A stretch of 64,000 bases of DNA, taken from Actinacidiphila sp. DG2A-62. Lineage in GTDB: Bacteria; Actinomycetota; Actinomycetes; Streptomycetales; Streptomycetaceae. The DNA lies in assembly GCF_035825295.1 (NCBI RefSeq), contig NZ_JAYMGI010000002.1:7950001-8014000 (forward strand). The letters run 5' to 3'. A model generated the notes under the pieces. The model ran no database searches, was not told the DNA's origin, and saw nothing but the letters and a program-made list of their open reading frames with translations. Of the stretch, positions 1 through 9,196 are shown piece after piece (positions within the stretch are counted from its first letter, which is position 1; each line of letters starts with the position of its first letter). Made by a program: the position numbers and the translations under genes.

Positions 1-1080
1 CTCGATCCGCACGTGGTCGTGGAACCACTCCAGGTGCCGCAGGTTCGGCGCCGCCGCCGCGACGTCGGCGTGCAGGTGCGGGGCGCAGTGCCCGGAGATC
101 CCGAGGCCGCGCGCCTCGGCGAGCGCGGCGGCCCGCAGCCACACCGTGACCCCGCCGCAGCGGGTGACGTCCACCTGGAGGCAGTCCACCGCCCGCGCGT
201 CCAGCATGTGCTGGAAGTAGGGCAGGTCGCAGCCGTACTCGCCGGCCGTCACGTCGGCCGGCACGGCCGCGCGCACCTGCGCGAGCCCGGCGAGGTCGTC
301 GGAGGACACCGGTTCCTCGAACCACAGCACGCCCTCGGCGTCCAGGTGCCGGGCGAAGCGCACCGCCTGCTTGCGGCTGTACGCGCCGTTGGCGTCCACG
401 TACAGCTCGACGCCGTCGCCGACACTGCGCCGGGCCCGGGTCACCCGCTCCCGGTCGCGCGGCTCCGCGCCGCCCCAGGACTCGCCGATCTTGATCTTCA
501 CCCGTGGGATACCCTGCTCCTCGGCCCAGAACCGCAGCTGTCGGTCCTGCCGCTCGTCGTCGTACGTGGTGAAGCCGCCGCTGCCGTAGACGGGGACGCC
601 GTCGCGGGCCGCGCCGAGCAGGCGCACCAGCGGCAGGCCCAGCAGCCGGGCCTTGAGGTCCCACAGCGCGATGTCCACGGCGGAGATCGCGTACGCGGCC
701 ACGCCCGGCCGTCCGGCGTTGCGCACCGCGCGGTTCATCGCGTCGTTCGCGGCCGGCACGTCCCACGCGCCGCGGCCGGTGACGACCGGCGCGAGGTGGG
801 CGCGGACCGCCGCGGCGACGGCGGGGGAGCCGTACGTCCAGCCGAGCCCCTCGGTCCCGCCCTCGGCGATCGCCTGCACGAGCACCACGGTGGTGGCGTC
901 CCAGGCCAGCGTCCCGTCGGCCTCCGGCCCGTCGGTGGGCACGGTCAGCACCGAGACCCGCAGCTCGCGCACGGCCGGCCCGGTCTCGGGCCACCTCCCG
1001 GCCGCGTCGCCGGTCCGCGCCCCGGCTCCCGCGCGGGCGCCGGGCGCGGTCGCGCCCCCGTGGTCCTCCGGCACGCTCAC
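1..1080 (-). CDS. Enolase-superfamily (mandelate racemase-type) enzyme, C-terminus cut by window edge
   Basis: The minus-strand frame is open from GTG at 1080 to the window edge (360 codons, no stop), so the C-terminus is missing. Enolase-superfamily landmarks appear in order: VKIKIGES (about residue 192, the KxK catalytic lysine), DANGAY (about 229, first metal-binding Asp), WFEEPVSSDD (about 254, second metal ligand), GEYG (about 281, third ligand) and GHCAPHLHADV near the edge (the His region of the mandelate racemase subgroup). Members abstract an alpha proton from a carboxylate, typically a sugar acid, with Mg2+. The substrate cannot be read here. The GTG start overlaps the TGA of the upstream glycosylase gene as GTGA (1077-1080), indicating translational coupling. 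The first ~30 residues are Ala/Gly/Pro-rich and the true start could be slightly later. Confidence 0.9.
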   Translation of the reverse strand, partial: MSVPEDHGGATAPGARAGAGARTGDAAGRWPETGPAVRELRVSVLTVPTDGPEADGTLAWDATTVVLVQAIAEGGTEGLGWTYGSPAVAAAVRAHLAPVVTGRGAWDVPAANDAMNRAVRNAGRPGVAAYAISAVDIALWDLKARLLGLPLVRLLGAARDGVPVYGSGGFTTYDDERQDRQLRFWAEEQGIPRVKIKIGESWGGAEPRDRERVTRARRSVGDGVELYVDANGAYSRKQAVRFARHLDAEGVLWFEEPVSSDDLAGLAQVRAAVPADVTAGEYGCDLPYFQHMLDARAVDCLQVDVTRCGGVTVWLRAAALAEARGLGISGHCAPHLHADVAAAAPNLRHLEWFHDHVRIE

Positions 1081-1874
1081 GTCTGTCGCTCCTCTCGCTG
1101 GCAGTGCGGACACCACACGGTGGTGCGCCCAGCGACCTTGCCGCGGCGCAGCCCGGCGCCGCAGCGCGGACACCGGCCGTCCGGCCGGTCGCGGTGGCCG
1201 GTGAGCCACGACGCGCGGTCCGGCACTCGTCCGGCGCGCACCGACAGCGCCAGCACGCGGCGCATCGCGCCGTGCAGCCGGCCGCTCTCCTCGTCGGTGA
1301 GCCGGTCGGCGCGCCGGGCCGGGTGCAGGCGGGCGCGCCACAGGATCTCGTCGGCCAGCAGGTTGCCGAGGCCGGCCAGCGCGGACTGGTCCATCAGCAC
1401 GGACTTCACCCGGGCCCGCCGCCCGCCGAGCAGCTCGCGCAGCTCCGCCCGCCCCACCGACGCCGCGTCCGGGCCCTGGCCGGCGAGCGTGTGCGCGACG
1501 GCGTCCTCCGAGCCCGCCAGCCGCAGGCCCTGGAGCTTGCGCTGGTCCCGGTAGCGCACGCCCTTCCCGCCGGACAGGTCGAAGCGGACCCGGTCGTGGC
1601 GGTGCGCCGGCTCCTGCGGCGACTGGCACACCAGCCGCCCGGTCATCCCGAAGTGCAGTAGCACCGCGGGACCGCCGTCGGTGCGGGCGATCAGCCACTT
1701 GCCGTGCCGCTGCGGCTCGCGGAACTCCCGGCCCTGCAGCTCCCGCCGCAGCCGCCGCTCGCTCACCCCGCGCAGCACCTCCGGGTCGTCCACCCGGACC
1801 CGGTCGATCCGGCGGCCCTGCCCGCACGAGGCCAGCTCGCGACGGAATCCCTCGACGTCCGGCAGTTCGGGCAT
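1077..1874 (-). CDS. Fpg/Nei-family DNA glycosylase
   Basis: A 265-residue base-excision repair glycosylase/AP lyase for oxidised bases. I chose the ATG at 1874 because it places MPELPDVE at the N-terminus: in this family Pro2 is the Schiff-base nucleophile and Glu3 the general acid. An in-frame start three codons upstream would bury that proline. GKWLIAR (about residue 60) carries the conserved DNA-binding lysine, SALAGLGNLLADEILW is the helix-two-turn-helix region, and CPRCGAGL with WCPHCQ at the C-terminus form the Cys4 zinc finger. The PELPDVE variant fits the actinobacterial Fpg/Nei-like (MutM paralogue) group better than canonical MutM, so the exact lesion preference is open. It overlaps the downstream enolase-superfamily gene by four bases. 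Confidence 0.93.
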   Translation of the reverse strand: MPELPDVEGFRRELASCGQGRRIDRVRVDDPEVLRGVSERRLRRELQGREFREPQRHGKWLIARTDGGPAVLLHFGMTGRLVCQSPQEPAHRHDRVRFDLSGGKGVRYRDQRKLQGLRLAGSEDAVAHTLAGQGPDAASVGRAELRELLGGRRARVKSVLMDQSALAGLGNLLADEILWRARLHPARRADRLTDEESGRLHGAMRRVLALSVRAGRVPDRASWLTGHRDRPDGRCPRCGAGLRRGKVAGRTTVWCPHCQREERQT

Positions 1875-1963
1875 GGCGCCCACTCCTTTCCCTGTCCCCG
1901 CCGTGCGGGGCCGCCGCCCGCGCGTTTCCGCCGGCTTTCGGCCCGAGGACCGTCGTCAGGCGA

Positions 1964-3787
1964 CTAGTGCCCGTCCTGGGCGCCCGGCCGGTCCTCGCGG
2001 TGGCGGCGGCCCGGCAGCGCCTCCTGGATCTTGGCCTTGATGCCCTGCCGCACCATGCCGGCCCGGTCCGGGTCGCCGTGCAGCACCGAGGACGCCGCCG
2101 CCTCGATCTGGTCGAGGCTGGCGTGCGGCGGGATCGGCGGCACCGCGGGGTCGGTGCGGAAGTCGATGACGAACGGCCCGTCCGCCGCCAGTGCGCGCCG
2201 CCACGCGTCCACCACGTCCCCGGGACGCTCCACCCGCACCCCGTCCAGGCCGAAGGAGCGGGCCACGTCCGCGTACGGCACGTCGGGGATCTCCTGCGAC
2301 GGCAGGAACTGCGGCGCGCCCTCCATGGCCCGCATCTCCCAGGTCACCTGGTTGAGGTCCTGGTTGTTGAGCACGGCCACCACCAGCCGCGGGTCCTGCC
2401 ACTGGCGCCGGTACTTGGCCGCGGTGATCAGCTCGGCCATGCCGTTCATCTGCATCGCGCCGTCGCCGACCAGCGCCACCGCCGGGCGCTGCGGGTGGGC
2501 GAACTTCGCGCCGATCGCGTACGGCACGCCCGGCCCCATCGTCGCCAGCGTGCCCGACAGCGAGCCGCGCATCTCGCCGCGGAACCGCAGGTGCCGCGCG
2601 TACCAGTTGGCGGCCGAGCCGGAGTCCGCGGTCACCACCGCGTCCCGCGGCAGCAGGTCGTCCAGCGCGTGCACCACGTACTCGGGGTTGACCGGCTCGG
2701 CGTCGACCGCGGCCCGCCGCTGCATGACCTCCCACCAGCGGGCGGTGTTCTTCTCCACCGTCTTGCGCCAGCTGCCGTGCCGCTTGTGCTTCAGCTGCGG
2801 CAGCAGCTGCTTGAGGGTGGCGGCGGCGTCCCCGACGAGGTTGACCTCGAACGGGTAGCGCAGCCCGATCATGAACGGGTCGCTGTCGATCTGCACCGCC
2901 CGCGCCTGCCCGAACTGCGGCAGGAACTGGGTGTACGGGAAGCTCGACCCGATCACCAGCAGGGTGTCGCAGTCGCGCATCATCTCGTACGAGGGCCGGG
3001 TGCCCAGCAGCCCGATCGAGCCGGTGACGTAGGGCAGTTCGTCGGACAGCACGTCCTTGCCGAGCAGCGCCTTGGCGACGCCCGCGGCCAGCACGTCGGC
3101 GGCCTGCTCGACCTCCTGTCGGGCGCCGCGCGCGCCCTGGCCGACCAGGATCGCGACCTTCTCGCCGGCGTTCAGCACATCGGCGGCCCGGTGCAGGTCG
3201 GCGTCGTCCGGCACCGGCGCGTAGTGGCTCATGCCGAGGCTGGAGGGCACCATCTTGAACGCGTGCTGCGGCGCGGAGTAGTCGAGTTCCTGGACGTCGG
3301 CGGGGATGATGACGGCGGTCACGGTGTGCCGGGCGTAGGCGGTGCGGATCGCCCGGTCCAGGACGTTCGGCAGCTGCTCGGGCACGGTGACCATCTCGCA
3401 GAACTCCGAGGCCACGTCCTTGTACAGGCTCAGCAGGTCCACTTCCTGCTGGTAGCTGCCGCCCATGGCGCTGCGATTGGTCTGGCCGACGATCGCGACG
3501 ACCGGCACGTGGTCGAGCTTGGCGTCGTACAGCCCGTTGAGCAGGTGGATCGCGCCGGGGCCCGAGGTCGCCGCGCAGACGCCGACCTTGCCGGAGAACT
3601 TGGCGTAGCCGACCGCCTCGAAGGCGGCCATCTCCTCGTGCCGGGCCTGCACGAACTGCGGTTTGTCGCCGGCCCGCCCCCATGCGGCGAGCAGCCCGTT
3701 GATGCCGTCGCCCGCGTAGGCGAAGACGTGCTCGACGTCCCACTCGCGCAGGCGCTCCAGTACGTGGTCGGACACCTTGAGGGACAC
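1964..3787 (-). CDS. Thiamine-diphosphate enzyme, pyruvate oxidase/acetolactate synthase-like
   Basis: A 607-residue ThDP-dependent enzyme. The GTG at 3787 (VSLKVSDHVLERL) is preferred over in-frame upstream codons because an AGAGAGGAA Shine-Dalgarno lies just before it. FAYAGDGINGLL and the activating glutamate in QARHEEMAAF (E51) form the pyrimidine-binding part. A central FAD/UDPGlcNAc-type domain follows (about 190-330). GDGAMQMNGMAEL ending in NNQDLNQ (about 435-465) is the GDG-N ThDP/Mg motif. The length and domain order match PoxB-type pyruvate oxidases and the B. subtilis YdaP group rather than biosynthetic acetolactate synthase, which would normally sit beside a regulatory subunit. 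The likely reaction is oxidative decarboxylation of pyruvate, with FAD or quinone use inferred. The C-terminus is charged, as in membrane-activated PoxB, but this is weak evidence. Confidence 0.88.
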   Translation of the reverse strand: MSLKVSDHVLERLREWDVEHVFAYAGDGINGLLAAWGRAGDKPQFVQARHEEMAAFEAVGYAKFSGKVGVCAATSGPGAIHLLNGLYDAKLDHVPVVAIVGQTNRSAMGGSYQQEVDLLSLYKDVASEFCEMVTVPEQLPNVLDRAIRTAYARHTVTAVIIPADVQELDYSAPQHAFKMVPSSLGMSHYAPVPDDADLHRAADVLNAGEKVAILVGQGARGARQEVEQAADVLAAGVAKALLGKDVLSDELPYVTGSIGLLGTRPSYEMMRDCDTLLVIGSSFPYTQFLPQFGQARAVQIDSDPFMIGLRYPFEVNLVGDAAATLKQLLPQLKHKRHGSWRKTVEKNTARWWEVMQRRAAVDAEPVNPEYVVHALDDLLPRDAVVTADSGSAANWYARHLRFRGEMRGSLSGTLATMGPGVPYAIGAKFAHPQRPAVALVGDGAMQMNGMAELITAAKYRRQWQDPRLVVAVLNNQDLNQVTWEMRAMEGAPQFLPSQEIPDVPYADVARSFGLDGVRVERPGDVVDAWRRALAADGPFVIDFRTDPAVPPIPPHASLDQIEAAASSVLHGDPDRAGMVRQGIKAKIQEALPGRRHREDRPGAQDGH

Positions 3788-3899
3788 GGTTGATTCCTCT
3801 CTGTCGTGCCGTTCGGTCGTGCCGTGTGGCGTGCTCTTCCGTGCGGGCGCGGGCGGCGTTCGTCGGCGCGCGCGGACCGTCACCGGGGCGGTCGGTCCC

Positions 3900-6800
3900 T
3901 CACCCCCCGTTCCTGCGGGCGCGGGTCAGCGCGTGGACGCCCGCGCCCGCCGCCACGGCCGCCGCGGCGACCACCGCCCCGGCCGCCGCGGTCGCGGTGC
4001 GGGCGGCGACCGGCGACGGCGCCTCGGGCCGCGCCACGGCCTTCTCCGGCCGGTCGGCGGGCGGCGGCCCGTCGAGTGCCGCGGCGAGCGCCTCGGCCAG
4101 GTGCAGCGCGGTGCGCCCGGTGCCGCCCTGCTCGATCTGGGTACGGCAGCTGAAGCCGTCGGCGAGCACCAGTGCGTCCGGCGCGCTCTCACGCACCGCC
4201 GGCAGCACACCCAACTCGCCGATCTTCATGGACAGTTCGTGATGGCCCGCCTCGAACCCGAAGTTGCCGGCCAGTCCGCAGCAGCCCTCGTCCAGCACGT
4301 CGGCGTCGATGCCGGCCCGGCGCATCAGCTCCCGGTCGGCGTCGAACCCGGTCACCGCGTGCTGGTGGCAGTGGGTCTGCACGGTCGCCGCGCGGGTCAG
4401 CGCCGGCGGCTGCCAGTCGTCAGGGGCGTGCCGCAGCAGCAGTTCGGAGAAGGTCAGGAACCGGTCCGCCAGGCGCTTGACGTCCTCGTCGTCCGGCATC
4501 AGCTCCGGCGCGTCGGCCCGGAAGACGGCCGAGCAGGACGGCTCCAGGCCCACGATGTGCGTGCCCGCCGCCATCCAGGGCCGCAGCGTGCGCAGCGTGT
4601 TACGCAACACCCATTGCGCGATGTCCAGTTGGCCGGTGGAGATCCAGGTCAGGCCGCAGCACACCGGCCGCGTCGGCACGGTGACGCGGAACCCCGCGTC
4701 CTCCAGCACCCGCACGGCGGAGCGCGCCACCGACGGATGGAAGTACGTGCTGAACGTGTCGGGCCACAGCACCACCGTCCGCGGGTCCGCCGGATCGGGC
4801 TCGGTCCACCCCTGCTGCGCGGTGCGCCGGCGCCACCACCGCAGGAACGACTCCTCGGCGAACAGCGGCGCCTGGCGATCGGGCGCCACGCCCGCGAGCC
4901 GCTTGCCGAGCCGGGCCAGCCCCGGCGCCCGCAGCAGGGTGTTGACCGCCGCGGGCGCCACCCGCGAGGCACGCGCCCACACCGGCAGCCAGCCCAGCGA
5001 GTAGTGCGCGATCGGACGCAGCCGCCCCTGGTAGTGGTGGGAGAGGAACTCCGCCTTGTAGGTGGCCATGTCGACGCCCACCGGGCAGTCGGACTTGCAG
5101 CCCTTGCAGGCCAGGCACAGGTCCAGCGCGTCCCGCACCTCGGTGGAGCGCCAGCCGTCGGTGACCGGCGAGTCCGGGTGGCCGCCGATCATCTCGAACA
5201 GCAGCCGGGCCCGGCCGCGGGTGGAGTGCTCCTCCTCGCCGGTGGCCCGGTAGGAGGGGCACATCACGCCGCCCTCGTGGCTGCGGCAGTTGCCGATGCC
5301 GACGCACCGCATCACGGCCTGGTTGAAGGAGTGGTCGTCGTCGGGGTAGCCGAACCGCGCGTCGCGGTCGTCGCGCGGGCGCCACGCGGCCCCCAGCCGC
5401 AGCTGCCCGTCCACCGGGTTCGGCGCGACCACCTTCCCCGGGTTCATCCGGTCGTCCGGGTCGAACAGCGCCTTGAACTCCCCGAAGGCGCCCACCAGCC
5501 GCTCGCCGAACATCTTCGGCAGCAGCTCGCCGCGGGCCTGCCCGTCGCCGTGCTCCCCGGACAGCGAACCGCCGTAGGAGGCCACCAGATCGGCCGCCTC
5601 CAGCAGGAACGCCCGGAAGTCCGCGACCCCCTGCGCGGTGCGCAGCCCGAACGGGATGCGGGTGTGCACACAGCCCTGCCCGAAGTGCCCGTACAGCGAC
5701 GGGTGGTCGTAGCCGAACCGCGCGAACAGCTGCTTCAGGTCGCGCAGATAGTCGCCGAGGCGGTCCGGCGGCACCGCCGAGTCCTCCCAGCCCTCCCACG
5801 TCTCGCGGTCGTCCGGCGGGCGCGCGGTGACGCCGAGCCCCGCCTCGCGCGCCTTGAGCATCCGCTGCTCGCGCTCGGCGTCCTCGGACACCACGACCGT
5901 CGGGTCGTCGGTGGAGCGGCCGAGGCCGTCCAGCATCGCGCGGCACTGCCGGTCCACGTCCTCGGGACCGTCCCCGGAGAACTGCACCAGCAGCCAGCTG
6001 GAGCCCTCGGGGAACGACTCCAGCGACTCCAGGTGGCTGCCCTCCTCGCGCATCAGCTGCGCCATCCGGCCGTCCAGCGCCTCCAGCTGGGACGGCTCGC
6101 AGACGTCGAGCAGCCGGGGCACGTCGTCGGCGGCCGCGCAGATGTCGGGGTAGCCGAGCACGACGATCGCCTGCGCCGCCGGGACCGGCACCAGCTCCAG
6201 CTCGGCGTGCAGCACCGTGACCAGCGTGCTCTCGCTGCCGGTCAGGGCGCGCGCCACGTGGAAGCCGTTTTCGGGCAGCAGGTCGTCCAGGTTGTAGCCG
6301 GACACCCGGCGCGGGATCTTCGGATAGCCGCGGCGGATGTCGGCCAGATGGCGGTCGGCGAGGGAGCGCATCCCCTCGTACAGCTCGGCGCGCCGGCCGC
6401 CCGCCGCGACGATCGCGTCGTACTCCTGCGGCGAGGTGCGCCCGGTCCACATCCGCAGCCCGTCGTAGGTGAGCACCTCCAGCCGGCGCAGGTTGTCGAC
6501 CGTCTTGCCGTACGCCTGCGCGGACGCGCCGCACGAGTTGTTGCCGACCATGCCGCCGATCGCGCAATGGCTGTGCGTCGACGGCTTCGGCCCGAACATC
6601 AGCCCGTACGGGGCCAGTTGACGGTTCAGCTCGTCAAGGACGATGCCCGGCTCCACCACGCAGGTGTGCCGCTCGGCGTCGACCGAGACCAGCGCGTCGC
6701 AGTACTTCGTCCAGTCGATCACGACCGCGGTGTTGGTGCACTGGCCGCCCAGGCTGGTGCCGCCGCCGCGGGACAGCAGCGGCGCGCCGAACCGCGCGCA

Positions 6801-6932
6801 CACCGCGACCGCGGCGGCTCCCGCGTCCACCGAGCGGGGGACCACCACGCCGATCGGGACCTGCCGGTAGTTCGAGCCGTCGGTCGCGTACGCGCCGCGG
6901 CTGCCGGCGTCGAAGCGCACCTCGCCGTCCAC
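3900..6932 (-). CDS. FAD-linked oxidase / Fe-S fusion (D-lactate or glycolate dehydrogenase type)
   Basis: About 1,010 residues combining a GlcD-like FAD half and a GlcF-like iron-sulfur half. The FAD_binding_4 region includes PLLSRGGGTSLGGQCTNTAV and GGMVGNNSCGASAQAYGKT. The FAD-linked oxidase C-terminal region has YGHFGQGCVHTRIPF and SLSGEHGDGQARGELLPKMF. Ferredoxin-like cysteines follow (CVGIGNC, CLACKGCKSDCPVGVD), then two CCG domains (PVCCGLTWISTGQ, DEGCCGLAGNFGFEAGHHE). A hydrophobic Ala/Val helix lies at the extreme C-terminus. The GTG at 6932 is the first usable in-frame start but skips ten or more conserved residues (LEEALRAE is readable upstream). ATG 7051, with a good GGGAG site, opens in another frame and would join this frame if one base were missing near 6990-7020. 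Expected role: respiratory-chain oxidation of a 2-hydroxyacid. Confidence 0.88.
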   Translation of the reverse strand: MDGEVRFDAGSRGAYATDGSNYRQVPIGVVVPRSVDAGAAAVAVCARFGAPLLSRGGGTSLGGQCTNTAVVIDWTKYCDALVSVDAERHTCVVEPGIVLDELNRQLAPYGLMFGPKPSTHSHCAIGGMVGNNSCGASAQAYGKTVDNLRRLEVLTYDGLRMWTGRTSPQEYDAIVAAGGRRAELYEGMRSLADRHLADIRRGYPKIPRRVSGYNLDDLLPENGFHVARALTGSESTLVTVLHAELELVPVPAAQAIVVLGYPDICAAADDVPRLLDVCEPSQLEALDGRMAQLMREEGSHLESLESFPEGSSWLLVQFSGDGPEDVDRQCRAMLDGLGRSTDDPTVVVSEDAEREQRMLKAREAGLGVTARPPDDRETWEGWEDSAVPPDRLGDYLRDLKQLFARFGYDHPSLYGHFGQGCVHTRIPFGLRTAQGVADFRAFLLEAADLVASYGGSLSGEHGDGQARGELLPKMFGERLVGAFGEFKALFDPDDRMNPGKVVAPNPVDGQLRLGAAWRPRDDRDARFGYPDDDHSFNQAVMRCVGIGNCRSHEGGVMCPSYRATGEEEHSTRGRARLLFEMIGGHPDSPVTDGWRSTEVRDALDLCLACKGCKSDCPVGVDMATYKAEFLSHHYQGRLRPIAHYSLGWLPVWARASRVAPAAVNTLLRAPGLARLGKRLAGVAPDRQAPLFAEESFLRWWRRRTAQQGWTEPDPADPRTVVLWPDTFSTYFHPSVARSAVRVLEDAGFRVTVPTRPVCCGLTWISTGQLDIAQWVLRNTLRTLRPWMAAGTHIVGLEPSCSAVFRADAPELMPDDEDVKRLADRFLTFSELLLRHAPDDWQPPALTRAATVQTHCHQHAVTGFDADRELMRRAGIDADVLDEGCCGLAGNFGFEAGHHELSMKIGELGVLPAVRESAPDALVLADGFSCRTQIEQGGTGRTALHLAEALAAALDGPPPADRPEKAVARPEAPSPVAARTATAAAGAVVAAAAVAAGAGVHALTRARRNGG

Positions 6933-7303
6933 CTCGGCGCGCAGCGCCTCCTCCAGGGCGGCGACGTCCAGGTCCCGCGGCGCCGCGCGCCCCGCGTCGC
7001 CGCCGGGGCCGCCGGCCCGCGTCCCGCGCCACGTCCTGCGGTGGTGGTCATTCGCATCTCCCGGGAGCCCTTCCGTCGAGCGTCGGCGGCCGGGCGCCCG
7101 GCCCGGCCCGTTCCCTCCCCGTCGCCGGGCGCGGCCGCGGCCGCCCCGGCGCCGCCCCGGCCGGAGCGGGACGCCGCTTCTTCCGCCCGGCCCGTCCGTT
7201 TTCGCGCCTGCCCTGATCGACGGCGGCTACGCACGCGCCCGATCCGCACGGCGCCCGGTGCGCGCCCCGGCCGGCACGGTCCCGTCCGGCGGGCCCGCGG
7301 CGC

Positions 7304-7913
7304 TCAGGCCGGCGGGTAGGGCGCGTCCCGCAGCACGCGCGCCAGGTGCGCGGTGTTCGCGGCGAGCGTCCTGGTGGCCGTGGCGACCGCGTCGGGCGCC
7401 TTGTCGAGGTCCTGGTAGTCGGTGCCCTGCATGGCCTCGCCGACCCAGTACGTCACCGCGTTCGGCGCGAGCGAGAAGCCCACGTCGTCCAGGCCCTGGT
7501 AGAGGTCGGCGCTCACCTTGTGCGCGCCGTCCTCGTTGCCGACCACGCACACCGCGGCGACCTTGCCGTAGGTGAGCATCCGGCCCTCGTCGTCGGTCTC
7601 GGACAGCTCCGCGTCCAGCCGCTCCAGCACGCGCTGGGCCACGCTGGAGGGGTGCCCGAGCCAGATCGGCGTGGACAGCACCAGGATGTCGGCGGCCATC
7701 ATCCCGGATGGCGGGCCACGCGTCCCCGTCGCCCATGTCGAGCCCCACGCCGGGGCGCACGTCGTGGTCGGCGATCCGCACCGCCTCCCCGGTCACGCCG
7801 TGGTCGCCGAGCGCGTCCAGCGTCTGCCGCGCCAGCAGGTCGGAGCTGGAGCGCTTCGGCGACGGGTTGAGGGTGCAGACCAGGGCGAGTGCGGTCAAAG
7901 GCTTGTCGTTCAT
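7304..7913 (-). pseudogene. Flavodoxin-family FMN oxidoreductase, frameshifted
   Basis: Two adjacent minus-strand frames together spell one flavodoxin-family protein of about 200 residues. From ATG 7913 the first frame reads MNDKPLTALALVCTLNPSP up to GDGDAWPAIR. The rest (MAADILVLSTPIWLGHPSS, VCVVGNEDGAHKVSADLYQ, TYWVGEAMQGTDYQDLDK) is in the next frame and ends at 7304. The junction lies at about 7700-7705. By family spacing (IR-x-x-V-M/L-AAD) about five bases are missing; a one-base insertion is also arithmetically possible. The family binds FMN and carries NAD(P)H-dependent reductase activity. If the lesion is real, only the C-terminal part could be made, from ATG codons at the junction. 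It lies upstream of the oxidase gene in the same direction, about 370 bases away. I see no other gene in 6933-7303. Confidence 0.8.
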
Positions 7914-8034
7914 GCCCGGCCGGGTACCCTCGATCGCCTGCGGCAACGGTACGGCGCCGGAAATGCCCCCGGTGCCGTACCGTGCTCGGCCGGACGGGTC
8001 GTCGGCCCGTACGGCGCTCGGGCCGGGCGGGTCG

Positions 8035-8976
8035 TCAGGCCAGGCAGGTCAGCGGGCGCCCGCCGTTGTAGGCGACCATGTCGGCCAGGGCCGCCGCCGC
8101 GTCGATCGGGGCGCCGGGCGCGGCGCCGGCCAGCTCGGCGTAGGCGCGGTGCAGGTTGCCGACGATCCGCTCGCGGTCGGCGAGCCCCGCGTACGGCCCG
8201 AGGTCGGTCTCGCGGGCGGCCTCCAGCGGGGACAGGCCCGCGTCGACGGCGGCCCGGGCGGTGTCCTGCACGAAGCGCAGGTAGCCCAGCACGTCGTCGA
8301 TGGTCCCGGGACCGGTGACCGGCCCGTGGCCGGGCACGATGACCTCCGCGCCGAGCGGCCGGACCACGTCCTCCAGCACGCCGATCGCACCGGACACCGA
8401 CCCCTGGAGCAGGAACGGCGTGCCGCCGTTGAACAACAGGTCGCCCGCGAACAGCACTCGGCGCTCGGGGATCCACACCAGGGAGTCGCTGGTGGTGTGC
8501 GCCGCCGTGCCCACGTGCCGCACCTCGCAGCGCAGGTCGTCCACCCACAGCGTCACGCCCTCGGTGTACGTCAGGAAGGGCGGCGCCGCCTCGAAGTCGC
8601 CCCAGTCGACCTCGGTCCAGAACGGCGCCGAGCGCGGGGCGCCCCAGGCGAGTATCCCCTCGCGCACCGCCTCATGGCCGACGATCGTCGCGTCCTCGAA
8701 GAGGTGGTTGCCGTAGGTGTGGTCGCCGTGGTGGTGGGTGTTGACCAGTGTGCGGACCGGCCGCGGCGTGACCGCCCTGATGGCTTCCAGGTAGGCCCGG
8801 GTGCGCCGCTCTGTGGAGCAGGCGTCGATGCTGGTGACGCCGCGGCGGCCGACGAGGAACCCGGTGTTGTTGATCCACCAGGTCCCGTCGGGCTGGTGGT
8901 AGGCGAAGACGCCGTCGCTGACCTCCTGCACGCGCGGCGCGGCGGGCGTCCTGACATCGTGCACGGTGCTGCTCAT
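8035..8976 (-). CDS. MBL-fold metallo-hydrolase
   Basis: A 313-residue metallo-beta-lactamase-fold protein. ATG 8976 follows an AGGAG site at the right distance; the in-frame extension upstream is low-complexity. The zinc signature HHHGDH is at residues 81-86 (VNTHHHGDHTYGNHLF), with later ligands in the GTAAHTTSD region, in FAGDLLF and in VPGHGPVTG. These are the standard HxHxDH...H...D...H pattern. No signal peptide or membrane helix is visible, so it is probably cytosolic. The substrate is unknown; relatives hydrolyse lactones, thioesters or cyclic esters. It is followed (8977-9196) by a GC-rich spacer and the TetR gene in the same direction, so the TetR may control it. Confidence 0.9.
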   Translation of the reverse strand: MSSTVHDVRTPAAPRVQEVSDGVFAYHQPDGTWWINNTGFLVGRRGVTSIDACSTERRTRAYLEAIRAVTPRPVRTLVNTHHHGDHTYGNHLFEDATIVGHEAVREGILAWGAPRSAPFWTEVDWGDFEAAPPFLTYTEGVTLWVDDLRCEVRHVGTAAHTTSDSLVWIPERRVLFAGDLLFNGGTPFLLQGSVSGAIGVLEDVVRPLGAEVIVPGHGPVTGPGTIDDVLGYLRFVQDTARAAVDAGLSPLEAARETDLGPYAGLADRERIVGNLHRAYAELAGAAPGAPIDAAAALADMVAYNGGRPLTCLA

Positions 8977-9196
8977 GGGCGGGTCTCCTGACTGCCTGCG
9001 GACGACGGCGGGTCTCGCACGCAACGGGCCGCCGGCCGCGGGAGGTTGGCGGCGAGCCGCCGCGTGCGGGCTCCAGCGTGGTGCCCCGGCGGCGCCGGCG
9101 TCCACCCGTCCCCGTCCCTCGCGGCCCCTCCGTCCTCGCAGCCCTCCGTCCTCGCGGCCCCTCCGCCTCGCGGCCCGGCTGCCCCGCCCCGCGCCG

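Noticed and set aside
3777..7319. 1,180-codon open frame on the plus strand
   Set aside because: It lies opposite the FAD/Fe-S oxidase, has Arg/Ala/Pro/His-rich composition and no domain; a shadow caused by high GC content.
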